Below, one piece after another: positions 1 to 12,405 of a stretch of 64,000 bases of DNA (its first letter is position 1; every line of letters starts with the position of its first letter). The notes beneath the pieces were generated by a model that saw nothing but the letters and a program-made list of their open reading frames with translations, did no database searches and was not told where the DNA came from. Source of the DNA: Flocculibacter collagenilyticus (GTDB lineage: Bacteria > Pseudomonadota > Gammaproteobacteria > Enterobacterales > Alteromonadaceae); assembly GCF_016469335.1 (NCBI RefSeq), contig NZ_CP059888.1:868001-932000 (forward strand), written 5' to 3'. The position numbers and the translations under genes are program-made.

Positions 1-504
1 GCAGGCAAAGTAATAACCGACACGCAGAATGAAAAATACTTAGCGCGAACACTGTTAGATATGTCGATGGATCACTCTATCAGTACTGGTTTTGAAGTCG
101 CACAATCAGTGATTGGCGAATTTCGTAAAGTGGTTAAATTACATAAGAAAAAGCCTGAGTCGGCCAATTTTGGAGTGCTAAAATCACCAGACATTCCCTC
201 TATCTTAGTGGAAACAGGGTTTATCTCTAACCCAAAAGAAGAAAAACTGCTGCTCACTGCTTCTTATCAAAATAAACTAGCGCAAGCATTATTTGTGGCG
301 TTACGTAAACATTACCGAAATAATCCGCCTGAAGGTACTTACTATGCTGCTCATCGTGTGCAACAGCACAAAGTAAGTAGTGGTGAATCCCTTTCATTAC
401 TGGCACAACGCTATAATACAACGGTAAGCGATCTTAAAAAGTACAATAACTTAAATACGAATACGGTGCGTATAGGCCAAGTATTACGTATTCCACAATC
501 TTAA
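1..504 (+). CDS. amiB: N-acetylmuramoyl-L-alanine amidase, 3' part (AmiB)
   Basis: The frame is open from base 1, so the 5' part lies outside the window and 167 residues are visible. It is a periplasmic zinc amidase that cleaves the peptide from N-acetylmuramic acid during septum splitting. The conserved stretch LKSPDIPSILVETGFISNP is the C-terminal part of the Amidase_3 fold, including its catalytic Glu. The last 45 or so residues (from about VQQHKVSSGESL) form a LysM peptidoglycan-binding motif. mutL follows after 32 bases, the usual gammaproteobacterial order. An internal ATG at 61 is not the true start, because homologous sequence continues upstream of it. Confidence 0.95.
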   Translation, partial: AGKVITDTQNEKYLARTLLDMSMDHSISTGFEVAQSVIGEFRKVVKLHKKKPESANFGVLKSPDIPSILVETGFISNPKEEKLLLTASYQNKLAQALFVALRKHYRNNPPEGTYYAAHRVQQHKVSSGESLSLLAQRYNTTVSDLKKYNNLNTNTVRIGQVLRIPQS

Positions 505-536
505 TGCTAAGCCTTAACTAATACTGAATTTTATTT

Positions 537-2522
537 ATGCCAATTCAAATTTTACCTGCCCGTTTGGCAAACCAAATTGCCGCGGGTGAGGTGGTAGAGC
601 GTCCAGCATCCGTTATTAAAGAGCTAGTGGAAAATAGCTTAGACGCAGGTGCCACACGTATTGATATTACCGTTGAAAAAGGCGGTCATAAGTTAATGCG
701 CATTCGAGATAACGGTGCAGGCATTGCGCATGATGAACTAACACTGGCTTTAAGTCGTCATGCAACCAGCAAAGTAGCTCATGTTGATGATTTAGAAAAT
801 ATTTTGAGTTTAGGTTTTCGTGGTGAAGCATTAGCCAGTATTAGTTCTGTTGCACGGCTAACGCTAACGTCTAAACCTGCTGAACAAAGTGAAGCTTGGC
901 AGGCTTACGCAGAAGGCAGAGATATGCAAGTTGTGATTCAACCTGCGGCACATCCAGACGGTACAACTATTGAAGTTGTCGATCTTTTTTTTAATACTCC
1001 CGCACGCCGAAAATTTTTACGCACAGAAAAAACCGAATTTGCCCACATTGACGAGTTAATTAGACGAATTGCGCTGAGCCGATTTGACGTACAAATTAAC
1101 TTAACCCATAACAATAAGCTGGTTCGTCAATATCGTCGTGCGGAAACAGCTCAGGCGCAGGATAAGCGGCTAGCTCAGGTATGTAACAATGCCTTTGTCA
1201 GCAATGCAATTAAGTTAGACGTTGAGCATGATGGTATGCGCTTATGGGGATGGGTATGCCAGCCAAGCGGCTGTACTAAACAAAACGATAATCAATACAG
1301 CTATGTGAATGGCAGAATGATGCGTGATAAGCTGATTAATCATGCTATTCGTCAAGCCTACGAATCCACACTTCACCATGATCAGCAGCCGCAATTTGTA
1401 CTCTTTTTTGAAATTAGCCCAAGCCAAGTTGATGTAAATGTTCACCCAGCTAAACATGAGGTACGTTTCCATCAAGCTCGTTTGGTACACGACTTTATTT
1501 TTCAAGCCATTTATAAAGTGTTACACCAATCTAATTCGTTGTTATCAGATAATCACGAAAAAGATATGCCGCAAAGTGTTGCTTCTGATGTTAATGAAAA
1601 TATGCAACCACATTACGGGCATTCACATTTAGATGAGCCACAACATAAAGTGGCTGAACATACTTCAAGTTATTCGCACGCATCTAACGTCGGGACGCTA
1701 TTTTCACCAGATAAGTATGCTAATGCAGATAACGTGTTACCAAGTGGGCAGCATGCTTCTGCTTATGCGCCTTCAACATTAGGCGCAAACGCTTCCAGTG
1801 CAAATTCTAGCGTGTATAAACCACAGGGCGAAGTTACTAAACCGCTAGATACGACAAGCTTGGCTAACTATACCGAGTTAATGTCACCGAGCGCTGAAAA
1901 ACCATGTCAAAAAGACCAGCAGGGCTGGCGATGGTTGTCTTTTTATCAAGGGCAATATGCATTAATTGAATACGAAAATATGTTTTGGTGGCTGGATACT
2001 GCAAAATTACGCGCTGAATGCTTAAGTCAGGCTGGCAGTGGCTCTGAATTTGAAGCAACTCAGGTAGCTACATCAAATAACGAGAATGAGCATGTCGCAC
2101 AGGTTAAGTCGGTACCTTTATTGCTGCCAGTGAGAGTCAGCTTATCGCTGGAGCAACGCGACACCGTTGGGGCGGCAATAACAGCGCTAAATCAGAATGG
2201 CTTTACTATCGATAAGCATGAGCGGCATTTGATTGTTCGTGCCGTGCCTATGCTTGTAAGAGAAAGTGATATAGCTACACTGGTGTCACAATTTCTAACT
2301 GATAATACGTACTTAAGTACAGAGATTAGCGCTGAACTTTCACACGATTCAGTTCAAAAATGGTTATTAAATAAAGCGCAACACCACATTTCTGAGTCTA
2401 CCGGGCAAGGTTTATTACAAGCGCGCCTTGAAGTCACAAATATTGCCACCATATTGAAAACAAACGCGTTGCGTATTGACCCACAAGAGTGGATTAAACG
2501 TTTAACAGAATTGGCACATTAG
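537..2522 (+). CDS. mutL: DNA mismatch repair protein MutL
   Basis: 661 residues. MutL links mismatch recognition by MutS to strand incision. The N-terminal GHKL ATPase is clear: Glu29 and Asn33 in [18 protein letters not shown] near residue 58 and GFRGEAL near residue 95. A low-complexity linker rich in Ser, His and Ala runs from about 340 to 450, followed by the C-terminal dimerisation domain. The DQHA(x)2E endonuclease motif is not seen, as expected for MutL proteins that work with MutH. It sits between amiB and miaA in the conserved amiB-purA supercluster and is probably cotranscribed with them. Confidence 0.97.
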   Translation: MPIQILPARLANQIAAGEVVERPASVIKELVENSLDAGATRIDITVEKGGHKLMRIRDNGAGIAHDELTLALSRHATSKVAHVDDLENILSLGFRGEALASISSVARLTLTSKPAEQSEAWQAYAEGRDMQVVIQPAAHPDGTTIEVVDLFFNTPARRKFLRTEKTEFAHIDELIRRIALSRFDVQINLTHNNKLVRQYRRAETAQAQDKRLAQVCNNAFVSNAIKLDVEHDGMRLWGWVCQPSGCTKQNDNQYSYVNGRMMRDKLINHAIRQAYESTLHHDQQPQFVLFFEISPSQVDVNVHPAKHEVRFHQARLVHDFIFQAIYKVLHQSNSLLSDNHEKDMPQSVASDVNENMQPHYGHSHLDEPQHKVAEHTSSYSHASNVGTLFSPDKYANADNVLPSGQHASAYAPSTLGANASSANSSVYKPQGEVTKPLDTTSLANYTELMSPSAEKPCQKDQQGWRWLSFYQGQYALIEYENMFWWLDTAKLRAECLSQAGSGSEFEATQVATSNNENEHVAQVKSVPLLLPVRVSLSLEQRDTVGAAITALNQNGFTIDKHERHLIVRAVPMLVRESDIATLVSQFLTDNTYLSTEISAELSHDSVQKWLLNKAQHHISESTGQGLLQARLEVTNIATILKTNALRIDPQEWIKRLTELAH

Positions 2523-2584
2523 CGTCTTCACCTAACCCAAAGGTTAGAGTCTAGCTAATAAATTTGTATTTATTGATGAGTGGT

Positions 2585-3598
2585 ATGTCGCAATCTAACC
2601 CTGAACAGTCCAAGGTATCTAATTCACAAGAAAACGTGTCCAAAGACATGGATTTTAGTGCGATAGATCCCAGCGTAATTAAGGACTTACCAGTTGTATT
2701 TATTATGGGGCCGACAGCATCGGGGAAAACAAGTTTAGCGATAGAGCTCGCTAAGATTGTGCCAGCAGAAATTATTAGTGTCGATTCTGCTTTGGTTTAT
2801 CGAGGCATGGACATTGGCACAGCAAAACCTGATGCGAAAGAGCAGCAAGGTATTCCCCATCATCTAATCGATATTATTGATCCGATTGAAAGTTACAGCG
2901 CTGCAGATTTTAGAAACGATGCGCTTGCATTAATTAAAGCAATAAAACAGCGGAATAAGCTCGTTATATTAGCGGGCGGTACCATGATGTACTTTAAGGC
3001 TTTATTGGAAGGTATATCGCCATTACCCGAAGCCGATGAATCAGTAAGGGCACAGTTAGAAGATGAAGCCAGCCGGATAGGATGGAGTGGCCTACACAAA
3101 CAGCTAGCGGAGATAGACCCGGTTGCGGCCAACCGCATACATGAAAATGATCCTCAACGAATCAACCGCGCGCTAGAAGTATATCGTATTACAGGCAAAA
3201 CAATGACAGAGCTTACTGAAACAAAGGGGGACGCTTTACCGTACCCAAGTGTTCAGTTTGCAATTGCGCCGACGCAACGTGATGTTTTACATAAAAGAAT
3301 TGAACAAAGATTTTCACAAATGATTGAATTAGGCTTTGAACACGAGGTCAGAGCCTTATACAATAGAGGGGATTTACATAAAGATTTACCTTCTATTCGT
3401 TGTGTTGGCTATCGACAAATGTGGGATTACTTGTCTGGGCATTATGACCATGAGGAAATGGTGTTCAGAGGAGTTGTTGCCACTCGACAACTAGCAAAGC
3501 GTCAATTAACCTGGCTGCGAAGTTGGCAAGATCTCACTTGGTTACATACTGGTGATAAACAAAACTTGCAACGTGTATATTCTTCGCTAAGCTGTTAA
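2585..3598 (+). CDS. miaA: tRNA dimethylallyltransferase MiaA
   Basis: MiaA adds the dimethylallyl group to N6 of A37 in tRNAs that read UNN codons. The P-loop [11 protein letters not shown], the following [18 protein letters not shown], and [14 protein letters not shown] are family signatures. The start is uncertain: in-frame TTG at 2564, ATG at 2576 and ATG at 2585 are all possible and none has a strong ribosome binding site. I chose 2585 (MSQSNPEQ, 337 residues), but all options leave an unusual N-terminal extension of 30 or more residues before the P-loop that is polar and probably disordered. hfq follows after 74 bases, as in E. coli. Confidence 0.95.
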   Translation: MSQSNPEQSKVSNSQENVSKDMDFSAIDPSVIKDLPVVFIMGPTASGKTSLAIELAKIVPAEIISVDSALVYRGMDIGTAKPDAKEQQGIPHHLIDIIDPIESYSAADFRNDALALIKAIKQRNKLVILAGGTMMYFKALLEGISPLPEADESVRAQLEDEASRIGWSGLHKQLAEIDPVAANRIHENDPQRINRALEVYRITGKTMTELTETKGDALPYPSVQFAIAPTQRDVLHKRIEQRFSQMIELGFEHEVRALYNRGDLHKDLPSIRCVGYRQMWDYLSGHYDHEEMVFRGVVATRQLAKRQLTWLRSWQDLTWLHTGDKQNLQRVYSSLSC

Positions 3599-3660
3599 GG
3601 TGACACAAAAAATAACTGCTCTACATACAAGCAGTTGAATAAAAATAATGACTACTATAA

Positions 3661-3939
<279 letters not shown>

Positions 3940-4008
3940 GTAGTAATGTATTATATTGCGCGGCCGATTTTGTTGCCGCGCAAAAAATTCCTAATAGGAG
4001 AGTAGTGC

Positions 4009-5292
4009 TTGTTTGACCGTTATAAAGCCGGTGAGCAGGCGGTTCTAGTTCATTTAGAATTTCCTGAGGAGGGAGAGCGAGAAGACGTCGAAGAACTAAA
4101 AATGTTAGTTGATTCGGCAGGCGTAAACGCTTTAGCTGTGATTACTGGTAGTCGTGCAGCCCCTCACCCAAAATACTTTGTCGGTTCTGGCAAAGCAGAA
4201 GAAATCGCACAAACCGTTCAAGATATAAATGCTGATATTGTAATTTTCAATCACTCCTTGAGCCCAACTCAAGAGCGGAATCTTGAAAAATTATGCCAGT
4301 GTCGTGTGCTTGATAGGACAGGGTTAATCCTAGATATCTTTGCTCAACGTGCACGTACGCATGAAGGAAAATTACAAGTTGAATTAGCGCAATTAAAACA
4401 TATTTCTACCCGCTTAGTTCGAGGCTGGACACACCTTGAGCGACAAAAAGGGGGCATAGGCTTGCGTGGACCCGGTGAAACGCAATTAGAAACTGACCGA
4501 AGACTGATTCGTGGGCGCATTAAGAGTATTTTAAGGCGGCTAGAAAAAGTGTCTAAGCAACGCGACCAAGGCCGTCGTGCTAGAAATCGTGCAGAAATCC
4601 CAACAGTGTCATTAGTCGGTTATACCAACGCAGGTAAATCTACGTTATTTAATGCTATCACTAATGCGGGTATTTACGCTGCTGATCAGCTATTTGCTAC
4701 GCTCGATCCAACACTGCGAAAAATTCAGTTAAACGATATAGGAACTGCAATTTTAGCGGACACAGTAGGATTTATTCGGCATTTGCCGCACGATTTAGTC
4801 GCAGCCTTTAAAGCCACGTTAACTGAAACACGTGAAGCAGATTTGCAGCTACACGTTATTGATGCGGCAGATGACAGGCGGAAAGATAATATTGAGCAAG
4901 TACAACTAGTGTTAGAAGAAATTGACGCTAACGAAGTACCGCAATTATTAATATACAACAAAATAGACTTATTTGACGACGTATCACCACGAATTGACAG
5001 AAATGACGATGGATTACCTGTTCGGGTATGGCTGTCAGCTCAAACAGGTGAAGGTGTAGAGCTTGTCAGAGAAGCAGTTAGCGAACTATTAAGTAAAAAA
5101 ATGGTGTCACACCATTTAAAGCTACCCGCGACGGAAGGCAAAATCAGAAGTGCCTTATATCGTTTAAATTGTATTTCAGAAGAAGACTATTTTGATGATG
5201 GAAGTTGGTCTTTACATGTAAGACTTTCGTATGATGATTGGAATAAATTGGCTAAACGTAGTGAAGGAAGACTTGAAAACTATATTGTTTAG
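4009..5292 (+). CDS. hflX: Ribosome-associated GTPase HflX
   Basis: 427 residues, with a TTG start after AGGAG. The protein begins MFDRYKAGEQAVLVH, which matches the E. coli N-terminus, and E. coli hflX also uses a non-ATG start. HflX splits stalled ribosomes, especially after heat shock. The N-terminal nucleotide-binding domain carries the glycine-rich GGIGLRGPGETQLETD segment. The GTPase domain has G1 GYTNAGKST near residue 204, G3 DTVGF and G4 NKID. It lies 69 bases downstream of hfq and 64 bases upstream of hflK. Confidence 0.97.
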   Translation: MFDRYKAGEQAVLVHLEFPEEGEREDVEELKMLVDSAGVNALAVITGSRAAPHPKYFVGSGKAEEIAQTVQDINADIVIFNHSLSPTQERNLEKLCQCRVLDRTGLILDIFAQRARTHEGKLQVELAQLKHISTRLVRGWTHLERQKGGIGLRGPGETQLETDRRLIRGRIKSILRRLEKVSKQRDQGRRARNRAEIPTVSLVGYTNAGKSTLFNAITNAGIYAADQLFATLDPTLRKIQLNDIGTAILADTVGFIRHLPHDLVAAFKATLTETREADLQLHVIDAADDRRKDNIEQVQLVLEEIDANEVPQLLIYNKIDLFDDVSPRIDRNDDGLPVRVWLSAQTGEGVELVREAVSELLSKKMVSHHLKLPATEGKIRSALYRLNCISEEDYFDDGSWSLHVRLSYDDWNKLAKRSEGRLENYIV

Positions 5293-5356
5293 TCGAAGAT
5301 AGTGTTAAATTACGCGAAACTTGAAATTAATAAAAACTAGATAGACGGAGAGAAGC

Positions 5357-6529
5357 ATGGCTTGGAATGAGCCGGGGAATAATGGCAAAGATAATGATCC
5401 GTGGAAACAAAAAGGCGGACGTGATCAGGGGCCACCGGATTTAGATCAATTTTTTAAAGAGCTAAGTGATAAATTTGGCGGTTTATTTGGCGGCGGTGGT
5501 AAGGGCGGTCAGTCTGGTTCTAGCCCTGCAACGTCTATTGGCTTAACGCTAATTATCGTTATCGCTTTATTGGTATGGTTTATTAGCGGCTTCTACTCAA
5601 TCAAAGAAGCTGAGAAAGGACTTGTGTTAAGGTTCGGCCAATTTTACGAAATTAAGGAGCCGGGCTTAAGATGGAACCCTCCATTTATTGATGAAGTATT
5701 TAACGTTGACGTACAAACCATTCGTACACTACCAGCGTCTGGCTTTATGCTAACGGAAGACGAAAACGTGGTACGTGTTGAATTTGAAGTGCAGTACCGT
5801 GTGGTAGACCCGCGTAACTATAAATTTAGCGTGACTAATGCTGATGAAAGTTTGCGTGAAGCAATGGATAGCGCACTTCGTTATGTTGTCGGACATTCAA
5901 AGATGGATGCCATTTTAACTTCAGGCCGTGAAGATGTGAGACAAAAAACGTGGCAGGAAATTGAAAAAATCATTGAGCCTTATAATTTAGGTATTACGAT
6001 TTCTGATGTTAACTTTAAAGATGCCCGTCCTCCAGAAGAAGTAAAAGCGGCATTTGATGATGCAATTTCTGCGCAAGAAGATGAAGAACGTTTTATTCGT
6101 GAAGCTGAAGCCTATGCGAGAGAAATTGAACCTGCTGCTCGTGGTCGTGTGAATCGTATGAATCAAGAAGCGCAAGCTTATAAGCAGCGTGTATTACTCG
6201 AAGCACAAGGTGAAGTGGCTAAGTTTGAAAAGTTGCTACCAGAGTATGAGGCAGCTCCGCAAGTAACGCGCCAACGCCTATATCTCGACGCGATGGAAGC
6301 TGTGTTCAGTGCGACATCTAAAGTTATTGTAGATGTGGAAGGTGGGGGTAACATGATGTACCTTCCGTTAGACAAGATTATGCAAAATCAAAATAGAGCA
6401 TCATCAAACCCTAAAAAAGCCGACGTACAGTCAATAAGAGATACAGTCACAACGAATAATACCCAATCATCGTCTAACCAGACGAAGGTAGGTGTACGTT
6501 CAGATAGAACACGTAGTGGGAGAAACTAA
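5357..6529 (+). CDS. hflK: FtsH protease modulator HflK
   Basis: 390 residues. It is an SPFH/prohibitin-family membrane protein that forms a large cage with HflC around the FtsH protease. A Gly-rich cytoplasmic N-terminus (GGLFGGGGKGGQSG) precedes one transmembrane helix near residues 53-76. The SPFH domain follows (EKGLVLRFGQFYEIKEPGLRWNPPF), then a long Ala/Glu-rich coiled coil and a polar Ser/Asn tail. The start has a GGAGAG ribosome binding site. hflC begins three bases after the stop, so the two are translated as a pair. Confidence 0.97.
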   Translation: MAWNEPGNNGKDNDPWKQKGGRDQGPPDLDQFFKELSDKFGGLFGGGGKGGQSGSSPATSIGLTLIIVIALLVWFISGFYSIKEAEKGLVLRFGQFYEIKEPGLRWNPPFIDEVFNVDVQTIRTLPASGFMLTEDENVVRVEFEVQYRVVDPRNYKFSVTNADESLREAMDSALRYVVGHSKMDAILTSGREDVRQKTWQEIEKIIEPYNLGITISDVNFKDARPPEEVKAAFDDAISAQEDEERFIREAEAYAREIEPAARGRVNRMNQEAQAYKQRVLLEAQGEVAKFEKLLPEYEAAPQVTRQRLYLDAMEAVFSATSKVIVDVEGGGNMMYLPLDKIMQNQNRASSNPKKADVQSIRDTVTTNNTQSSSNQTKVGVRSDRTRSGRN

Positions 6530-6532
6530 GCC

Positions 6533-7411
6533 ATGAAGAATTTTTCAATTGCAGCAGTTATTGCTTTAATCATTCTTGGTATCTCATCTTTATTTGTTGT
6601 TCAAGAAGGGCAGCGCGGAATTGTTATTCAATTCGGTAAAGTGAAGCGTGATAGTAACGACAATACAGTGGTGTACGAGCCAGGTATTCATTTTAAATTG
6701 CCATTTATTGAGCAAGTTAAAAAGCTAGATGCACGTATTCAAACATTGGACGATGCTCCAGACCGTTTCGTAACAGGTGAGAAAAAAGACTTAATGGTTG
6801 ACTCGTATGTTAAATGGCGCATTTCGGATTTTGCCACTTATTACTTATCAACTGGCGGAAATAAAGCGCAAGCCGAGTCTCTACTTAAACAAAAAGTTAA
6901 TAATGGATTAAGAACAGAGTTTGGTAACAGAACAATACAAGAGATTGTTTCTGGTGAGCGCGATGAACTAATGAGCCAAGCAATGGAAGCAGCTAAAAGT
7001 TCTGATGACATAGGTATTAGCATTGTTGATGTGCGCGTAAAGCAGATAAATTTACCACTTGAAGTCAGTAACTCTATCTTCCAGCGTATGCGTGCAGAGC
7101 GTACCGCTGTAGCAAAAGAGCACCGTTCTCAAGGTCAAGAAAAAGCAGAAATTATTCGTGCTGATGTTGATGCTCGTGTAACTGTGATGTTGGCTGATGC
7201 TGAGCGTAAAGCATTAACCCTTCGTGGTGAAGGTGATGCAAATGCAGCTAAAATATATGCTGAAACTTACTCAAAAAATCCTGACTTTTATGCGTTTATT
7301 CGCAGTCTAGATTCATATAAGAAAAGTTTTGACAGCAAATCGGATGTACTTATTGTACAACCAGATAGCGACTTTTTCCGTTTTATGAAAGATAGCAAAG
7401 GCGGTAAATAA
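6533..7411 (+). CDS. hflC: FtsH protease modulator HflC
   Basis: 292 residues, partner of HflK. A signal-anchor helix at about residues 4-22 is followed by an SPFH domain (VVQEGQRGIVIQFGKV, then GIHFKLPFIEQVKKLDARIQ) and a coiled coil rich in Arg, Glu and Ala. The C-terminus is typical of HflC (VLIVQPDSDFFRFMKDS). It is the last gene of the cluster before a strong terminator at 7426-7453, so purA has its own promoter. Confidence 0.97.
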   Translation: MKNFSIAAVIALIILGISSLFVVQEGQRGIVIQFGKVKRDSNDNTVVYEPGIHFKLPFIEQVKKLDARIQTLDDAPDRFVTGEKKDLMVDSYVKWRISDFATYYLSTGGNKAQAESLLKQKVNNGLRTEFGNRTIQEIVSGERDELMSQAMEAAKSSDDIGISIVDVRVKQINLPLEVSNSIFQRMRAERTAVAKEHRSQGQEKAEIIRADVDARVTVMLADAERKALTLRGEGDANAAKIYAETYSKNPDFYAFIRSLDSYKKSFDSKSDVLIVQPDSDFFRFMKDSKGGK

Positions 7412-7425
7412 GCAAGCGTTTAACC

Positions 7426-7453
7426 TAATAAGGCCTCAGTCGAGGCCTTATTA
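7426..7453 (+). terminator. Terminator-like hairpin after hflC
   Basis: A 12-bp perfect stem TAATAAGGCCTC / GAGGCCTTATTA with loop AGTC, 15 bases after the hflC stop. The flanking T-run is only the end of the stem itself. It separates the amiB-hflC cluster from purA. Confidence 0.75.
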
Positions 7454-7571
7454 CTTACCTCCCAATCACTTGACGCTTGTCATTTCCCTCTACCTGTTTT
7501 GGGTATTTATTTCTTAACGCTTCATACCTATTCATTTTATTGAACCGCTGTAAAAATATGCAATAAACGGG

Positions 7572-7600
7572 TGAACATTTAGCTCGAAATTTGTTAGAAT
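7572..7600 (+). promoter_or_regulatory. Candidate sigma-70 promoter of purA
   Basis: TGAACA (7572-7577) and TAGAAT (7595-7600) are separated by 17 bases and lie 52 bases before the purA start. The -35 box matches the consensus at only four of six positions, so this is a moderate call. Confidence 0.45.
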
Positions 7601-7610
7601 CCACGCCTAA

Positions 7611-8948
<1,338 letters not shown>

Positions 8949-8975
8949 ACGTCACGTTTTAAACAGACGTTATTA

Positions 8976-9008
8976 TAAAAAAGCCACTATTAGTTAGTGG
9001 CTTTTTTG
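8976..9008 (+). terminator. Rho-independent terminator of purA
   Basis: AAAAAAGCCACTA / TAGTGGCTTTTTT stem with a short TTAGT-type loop and a run of six T, 27 bases after the purA stop. The A-run on the left also allows termination in the other direction. Confidence 0.9.
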
Positions 9009-9176
9009 CTTTTCTAGCGCCTAATTGTTTGTTGGTTATTAACGAAATAAAATTTAACATTTTGAAAATTAAGCAGAACGCTATCAGTGTTATCATATCT
9101 CAATCAATTTTAGCGTTATATCGCAATGACGCTGTGCGCTGAATAAATAGCATACTTGCTGCAATAAGGACAAAAA

Positions 9177-10160
9177 ATGAAAGCAATAATCACACTCTTA
9201 TCCATTTTATTAGTTTCAGGATGTGTCGTTCAAATCAATGCTGCCGACTATGGTGAATGGACTGAGTCACAACAAACGTTAAGTATTGATGCACAGTCAT
9301 TTAAAGAGCTAGAAATAGAAGCGGGCTCGGGTGTACTTAATATTATCGGTGATACTAATACTAAACAGATACGTGTTGAGGCAACGGTCGGTAATTACGC
9401 CGAGTTAACGAGTGATTTTGAATTAACGTTGGAGGCCAAGGGCAGTAAAAAAGCTAAGTTAACCAGTAAATTTGATCGAGGACTTAGGTTTTTTAGCGGT
9501 AAAGCGCCTTATATTGACTTAACGGTGTTTGTTCCTGCAGATATCGCGCTAAAAGTAAACGATGGCTCTGGCCATATTACCATTAAGAATATTCATGATA
9601 ATTTAGTGATAGATGATGGCTCGGGAGATATAGCTCTTCATAAAGTTGTAGGCAATATCAGTATTGATGATGGCTCAGGCAGTATTACTATGGAAGATAT
9701 CACTGGTAACAGCACTATTAATGATGGCTCAGGTAGCATTGCTATGGAGCATATCACTGGTAACAGTTCTATAAATGATGGTTCGGGTAATATTACGTTG
9801 TTTAAACTTAATGGTAGTTTGCTGTTAAAAGATGGCTCAGGTCATATTGATGCAAAAGATATTGTTGGCAGTGTAAATATTGATGATGATTCAGGTAACC
9901 TGACGTTGAAAAACATCTTAGGTAACACTCAAATAGAAGATGGCTCAGGTGATAGTGATATTTTTGATGTTCGTGGCAATTTAAATATTAAAGATAATTC
10001 GGGCAATATTTATATCAAAGGAGTGAGTGGTGCAGTAACTATTGATGATGGTTCGGGCGGCATATCCGTTAATGACGCAGGCTCGTTGACAATCACTGAA
10101 TCGGGCAGCGGCAGTTTAAAGATCAAAGACATTCATGGTCCGGTAAAAGTTGATGATTAA
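9177..10160 (+). CDS. Repeat lipoprotein, predicted beta-solenoid (DUF4097/putative adhesin-like)
   Basis: 327 residues with a lipoprotein signal (LLVSGC, Cys16). Residues about 38-125 look like the N-terminal part of the DUF4097 / putative auto-transporter adhesin head domain. From residue 129 the chain is eleven tandem repeats of exactly 18 residues, with the turn D/N-G-S-G recurring at 129, 147, 165, 183, 201, 219, 237 (DDSG), 255, 273 (DNSG), 291 and 309 (SGSG). Alternating hydrophobic residues follow each turn. This regularity predicts a right-handed beta-helix with one turn per repeat. It stands alone between purA and the S10 operon, with its own AAGGA ribosome binding site. The substrate or partner is unknown; an envelope or outer-membrane location is inferred from the lipobox. 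Confidence 0.85.
   Translation: MKAIITLLSILLVSGCVVQINAADYGEWTESQQTLSIDAQSFKELEIEAGSGVLNIIGDTNTKQIRVEATVGNYAELTSDFELTLEAKGSKKAKLTSKFDRGLRFFSGKAPYIDLTVFVPADIALKVNDGSGHITIKNIHDNLVIDDGSGDIALHKVVGNISIDDGSGSITMEDITGNSTINDGSGSIAMEHITGNSSINDGSGNITLFKLNGSLLLKDGSGHIDAKDIVGSVNIDDDSGNLTLKNILGNTQIEDGSGDSDIFDVRGNLNIKDNSGNIYIKGVSGAVTIDDGSGGISVNDAGSLTITESGSGSLKIKDIHGPVKVDD
9561..10154 (+). repeat. Eleven tandem 54-bp coding repeats
   Basis: The DNA that encodes the 18-residue repeats of the lipoprotein. Copies keep the frame exactly but differ at many bases, for example GATGATGGCTCAGG versus AATGATGGTTCGGG. They are therefore old repeats held by protein structure and not a recent expansion. Confidence 0.8.
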
Positions 10161-10232
10161 CAGATTTATTGCTATCCCTGTAGCGGTACTTTCTTGCTTA
10201 GATAGTAATATATAGTTAATTTAAAAAAGTAG

Positions 10233-10260
10233 TTGCAATATTAATCAACTTACCTATAAT
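10233..10260 (+). promoter_or_regulatory. Sigma-70 promoter of the S10 operon
   Basis: TTGCAA (10233-10238), 16-base spacer, TATAAT (10255-10260, perfect -10). The bases after the -10 are GC-rich (ACGCCGACC), a discriminator typical of stringently controlled ribosomal promoters. Transcription would start near 10267, giving a leader of about 230 nt before rpsJ. Confidence 0.8.
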
Positions 10261-10369
10261 ACGCCGACCTGCTTAGTCTAGATTGTTAGATTAAACAGGT
10301 TCGAGGTTAACAAGATAAAATGCTCTTTATGTTAACCAGCTTTAATAATGTTAAAGCAATTTAGTACAG

Positions 10370-10806
<437 letters not shown>

Positions 10807-10831
10807 CCGAGAGATTATAGAGGTTTTTATA

Positions 10832-11470
10832 ATGACTATAGGTCTAGTCGGTCGTAAAGTAGGAATGACTCGTATCTTCACTGAAGATGGCGTTTCAATT
10901 CCAGTAACCGTAGTTGAAGCAACTCCGAACCGCGTTGCTCAAGTTCGTTCAGAAGAAACTGACGGTTATCGTGCTGTTCAAGTAACTGCAGGCACTAAAA
11001 AAGCAAACCGCGTAAACAAAGCAACAGCTGGGCATTATGCTAAAGCTGGTGTTGAAGCTGGTCGCGGTCTTTGGGAATTCCGTTTAGCTAACGGTGAAGG
11101 TGAAGAATTAGCAGTAGGTAGTGAAATTACTGTTGAAGTTTTTGCTGAAACTAAGAAAGTAGACGTTGTAGGTACATCTAAAGGTAAAGGCTTCCAAGGC
11201 GGCGTTAAGCGTTGGAACTTTAGCATGCAAGATGCTACTCACGGTAACTCTCTTTCTCACCGTGCTCCTGGTTCAATTGGTCAAAACCAATCACCAGGTA
11301 AAGTTTTCAAAGGCAAAAAAATGGCAGGCCAAATGGGTAACGAGCGTGTAACGACTCAAAACCTTGAGCTTGTACGTGTTGACGCTGAGCGCAATCTGCT
11401 TCTTATTAAAGGTGCAGTACCAGGCGCAATCGGTGGCGACGTTATCGTTAAACCTGCGGTTAAAGCATAA
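10832..11470 (+). CDS. rplC: 50S ribosomal protein L3
   Basis: 212 residues (209 in E. coli). L3 helps start 50S assembly and reaches the peptidyl transferase centre. The loop [23 protein letters not shown], near residues 147-170, carries the Gln that PrmB methylates in E. coli. Second gene of the operon, 25 bases after rpsJ. Confidence 0.98.
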   Translation: MTIGLVGRKVGMTRIFTEDGVSIPVTVVEATPNRVAQVRSEETDGYRAVQVTAGTKKANRVNKATAGHYAKAGVEAGRGLWEFRLANGEGEELAVGSEITVEVFAETKKVDVVGTSKGKGFQGGVKRWNFSMQDATHGNSLSHRAPGSIGQNQSPGKVFKGKKMAGQMGNERVTTQNLELVRVDAERNLLLIKGAVPGAIGGDVIVKPAVKA

Positions 11471-11486
11471 GTCCGGGGGATAAGTG

Positions 11487-12092
11487 ATGGAATTAGCATT
11501 AAAAGACGCTTCAGGCGCTCTTGAAGTTTCAGAAGCTACCTTTGGTCAAGAGTTTAATGAAGCGCTTGTACACCAGGTAGTTACAGCTTTTGCAGCTGGA
11601 GCTCGTCAGGGTTCTCGTGCTCAGAAGACTCGTTCTGAAGTTAGCGGTGGTGGTAAAAAACCATGGCGTCAAAAAGGTACTGGCCGTGCACGTGCTGGTA
11701 CAATCCGTAGCCCAATTTGGCGCAGCGGTGGTGTGACTTTTGCAGCTAAGCCGCAAGATCACAGCCAAAAAGTTAACAAAAAAATGTATCGTGGTGCGAT
11801 TAAAAGCATTATCTCTGAATTAGTTCGTCAAGAGCGTTTAATCGTTGTTGAAAAGTTTGCAGTTGAAGGACCTAAAACGAAAGAACTAGTTGCTAAGCTT
11901 AAAGAACTTGAGCTTAAAGATGTGTTAATCGTGACTGCTGAAGTTGATGAGAACTTGTTCTTGTCTGCTCGTAACTTATACAAAGTAGACGTTCGCGACG
12001 TAGCTGGTATTGATCCAGTAAGTCTAATCGGCTTCGATAAAGTATTAATGACTGCTGATGCAGTTAAACAACTTGAGGAGCAGCTAGCATGA
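11487..12092 (+). CDS. rplD: 50S ribosomal protein L4
   Basis: 201 residues, starting [16 protein letters not shown] like E. coli L4. An in-frame GTG at 11484 directly before the ATG is ignored. The tunnel-lining extended loop ([20 protein letters not shown]) is present. In E. coli L4 also represses its own operon, and a suitable leader is seen at 10370-10456. Its stop overlaps the rplW start (ATGA). Confidence 0.98.
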   Translation: MELALKDASGALEVSEATFGQEFNEALVHQVVTAFAAGARQGSRAQKTRSEVSGGGKKPWRQKGTGRARAGTIRSPIWRSGGVTFAAKPQDHSQKVNKKMYRGAIKSIISELVRQERLIVVEKFAVEGPKTKELVAKLKELELKDVLIVTAEVDENLFLSARNLYKVDVRDVAGIDPVSLIGFDKVLMTADAVKQLEEQLA

Positions 12093-12391
12093 TCCGCGAA
12101 GAACGTTTACTAAAAGTTGTTTTAGCTCCACATATCTCTGAAAAAGCAACAAACTGCGCTGAAAATAACAACACTGTTGTATTTAAAGTAGCAACTGATG
12201 CGACTAAAGAAGAGATTAAAGGTGCTATCGAAAAGCTTTTCGAAGTAGAAGTTGAAGGTGTTCGCACTGTTAACGTTAAAGGTAAAACTAAGCGTACAGG
12301 TATGCGTTTTGGCCGTCGTAAAGACTGGAAAAAAGCATACGTAACTCTTAAAGAAGGCGCTGAGTTAGATCTTGTTGGCGGCGCAGAGTAA
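12089..12391 (+). CDS. rplW: 50S ribosomal protein L23
   Basis: 100 residues. L23 lies at the tunnel exit and docks trigger factor and SRP. The Glu-containing patch around residues 15-20 (HISEKATN) and the loop [22 protein letters not shown] are family features. It overlaps rplD by four bases, which implies translational coupling. Confidence 0.98.
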   Translation: MIREERLLKVVLAPHISEKATNCAENNNTVVFKVATDATKEEIKGAIEKLFEVEVEGVRTVNVKGKTKRTGMRFGRRKDWKKAYVTLKEGAELDLVGGAE

Positions 12392-12405
12392 GGAGGGTTT
12401 AGAAA

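Noticed and set aside
9561-10154. CRISPR-like or satellite repeat
   Set aside because: The 54-bp period is coding, in frame and degenerate, and encodes a beta-solenoid.
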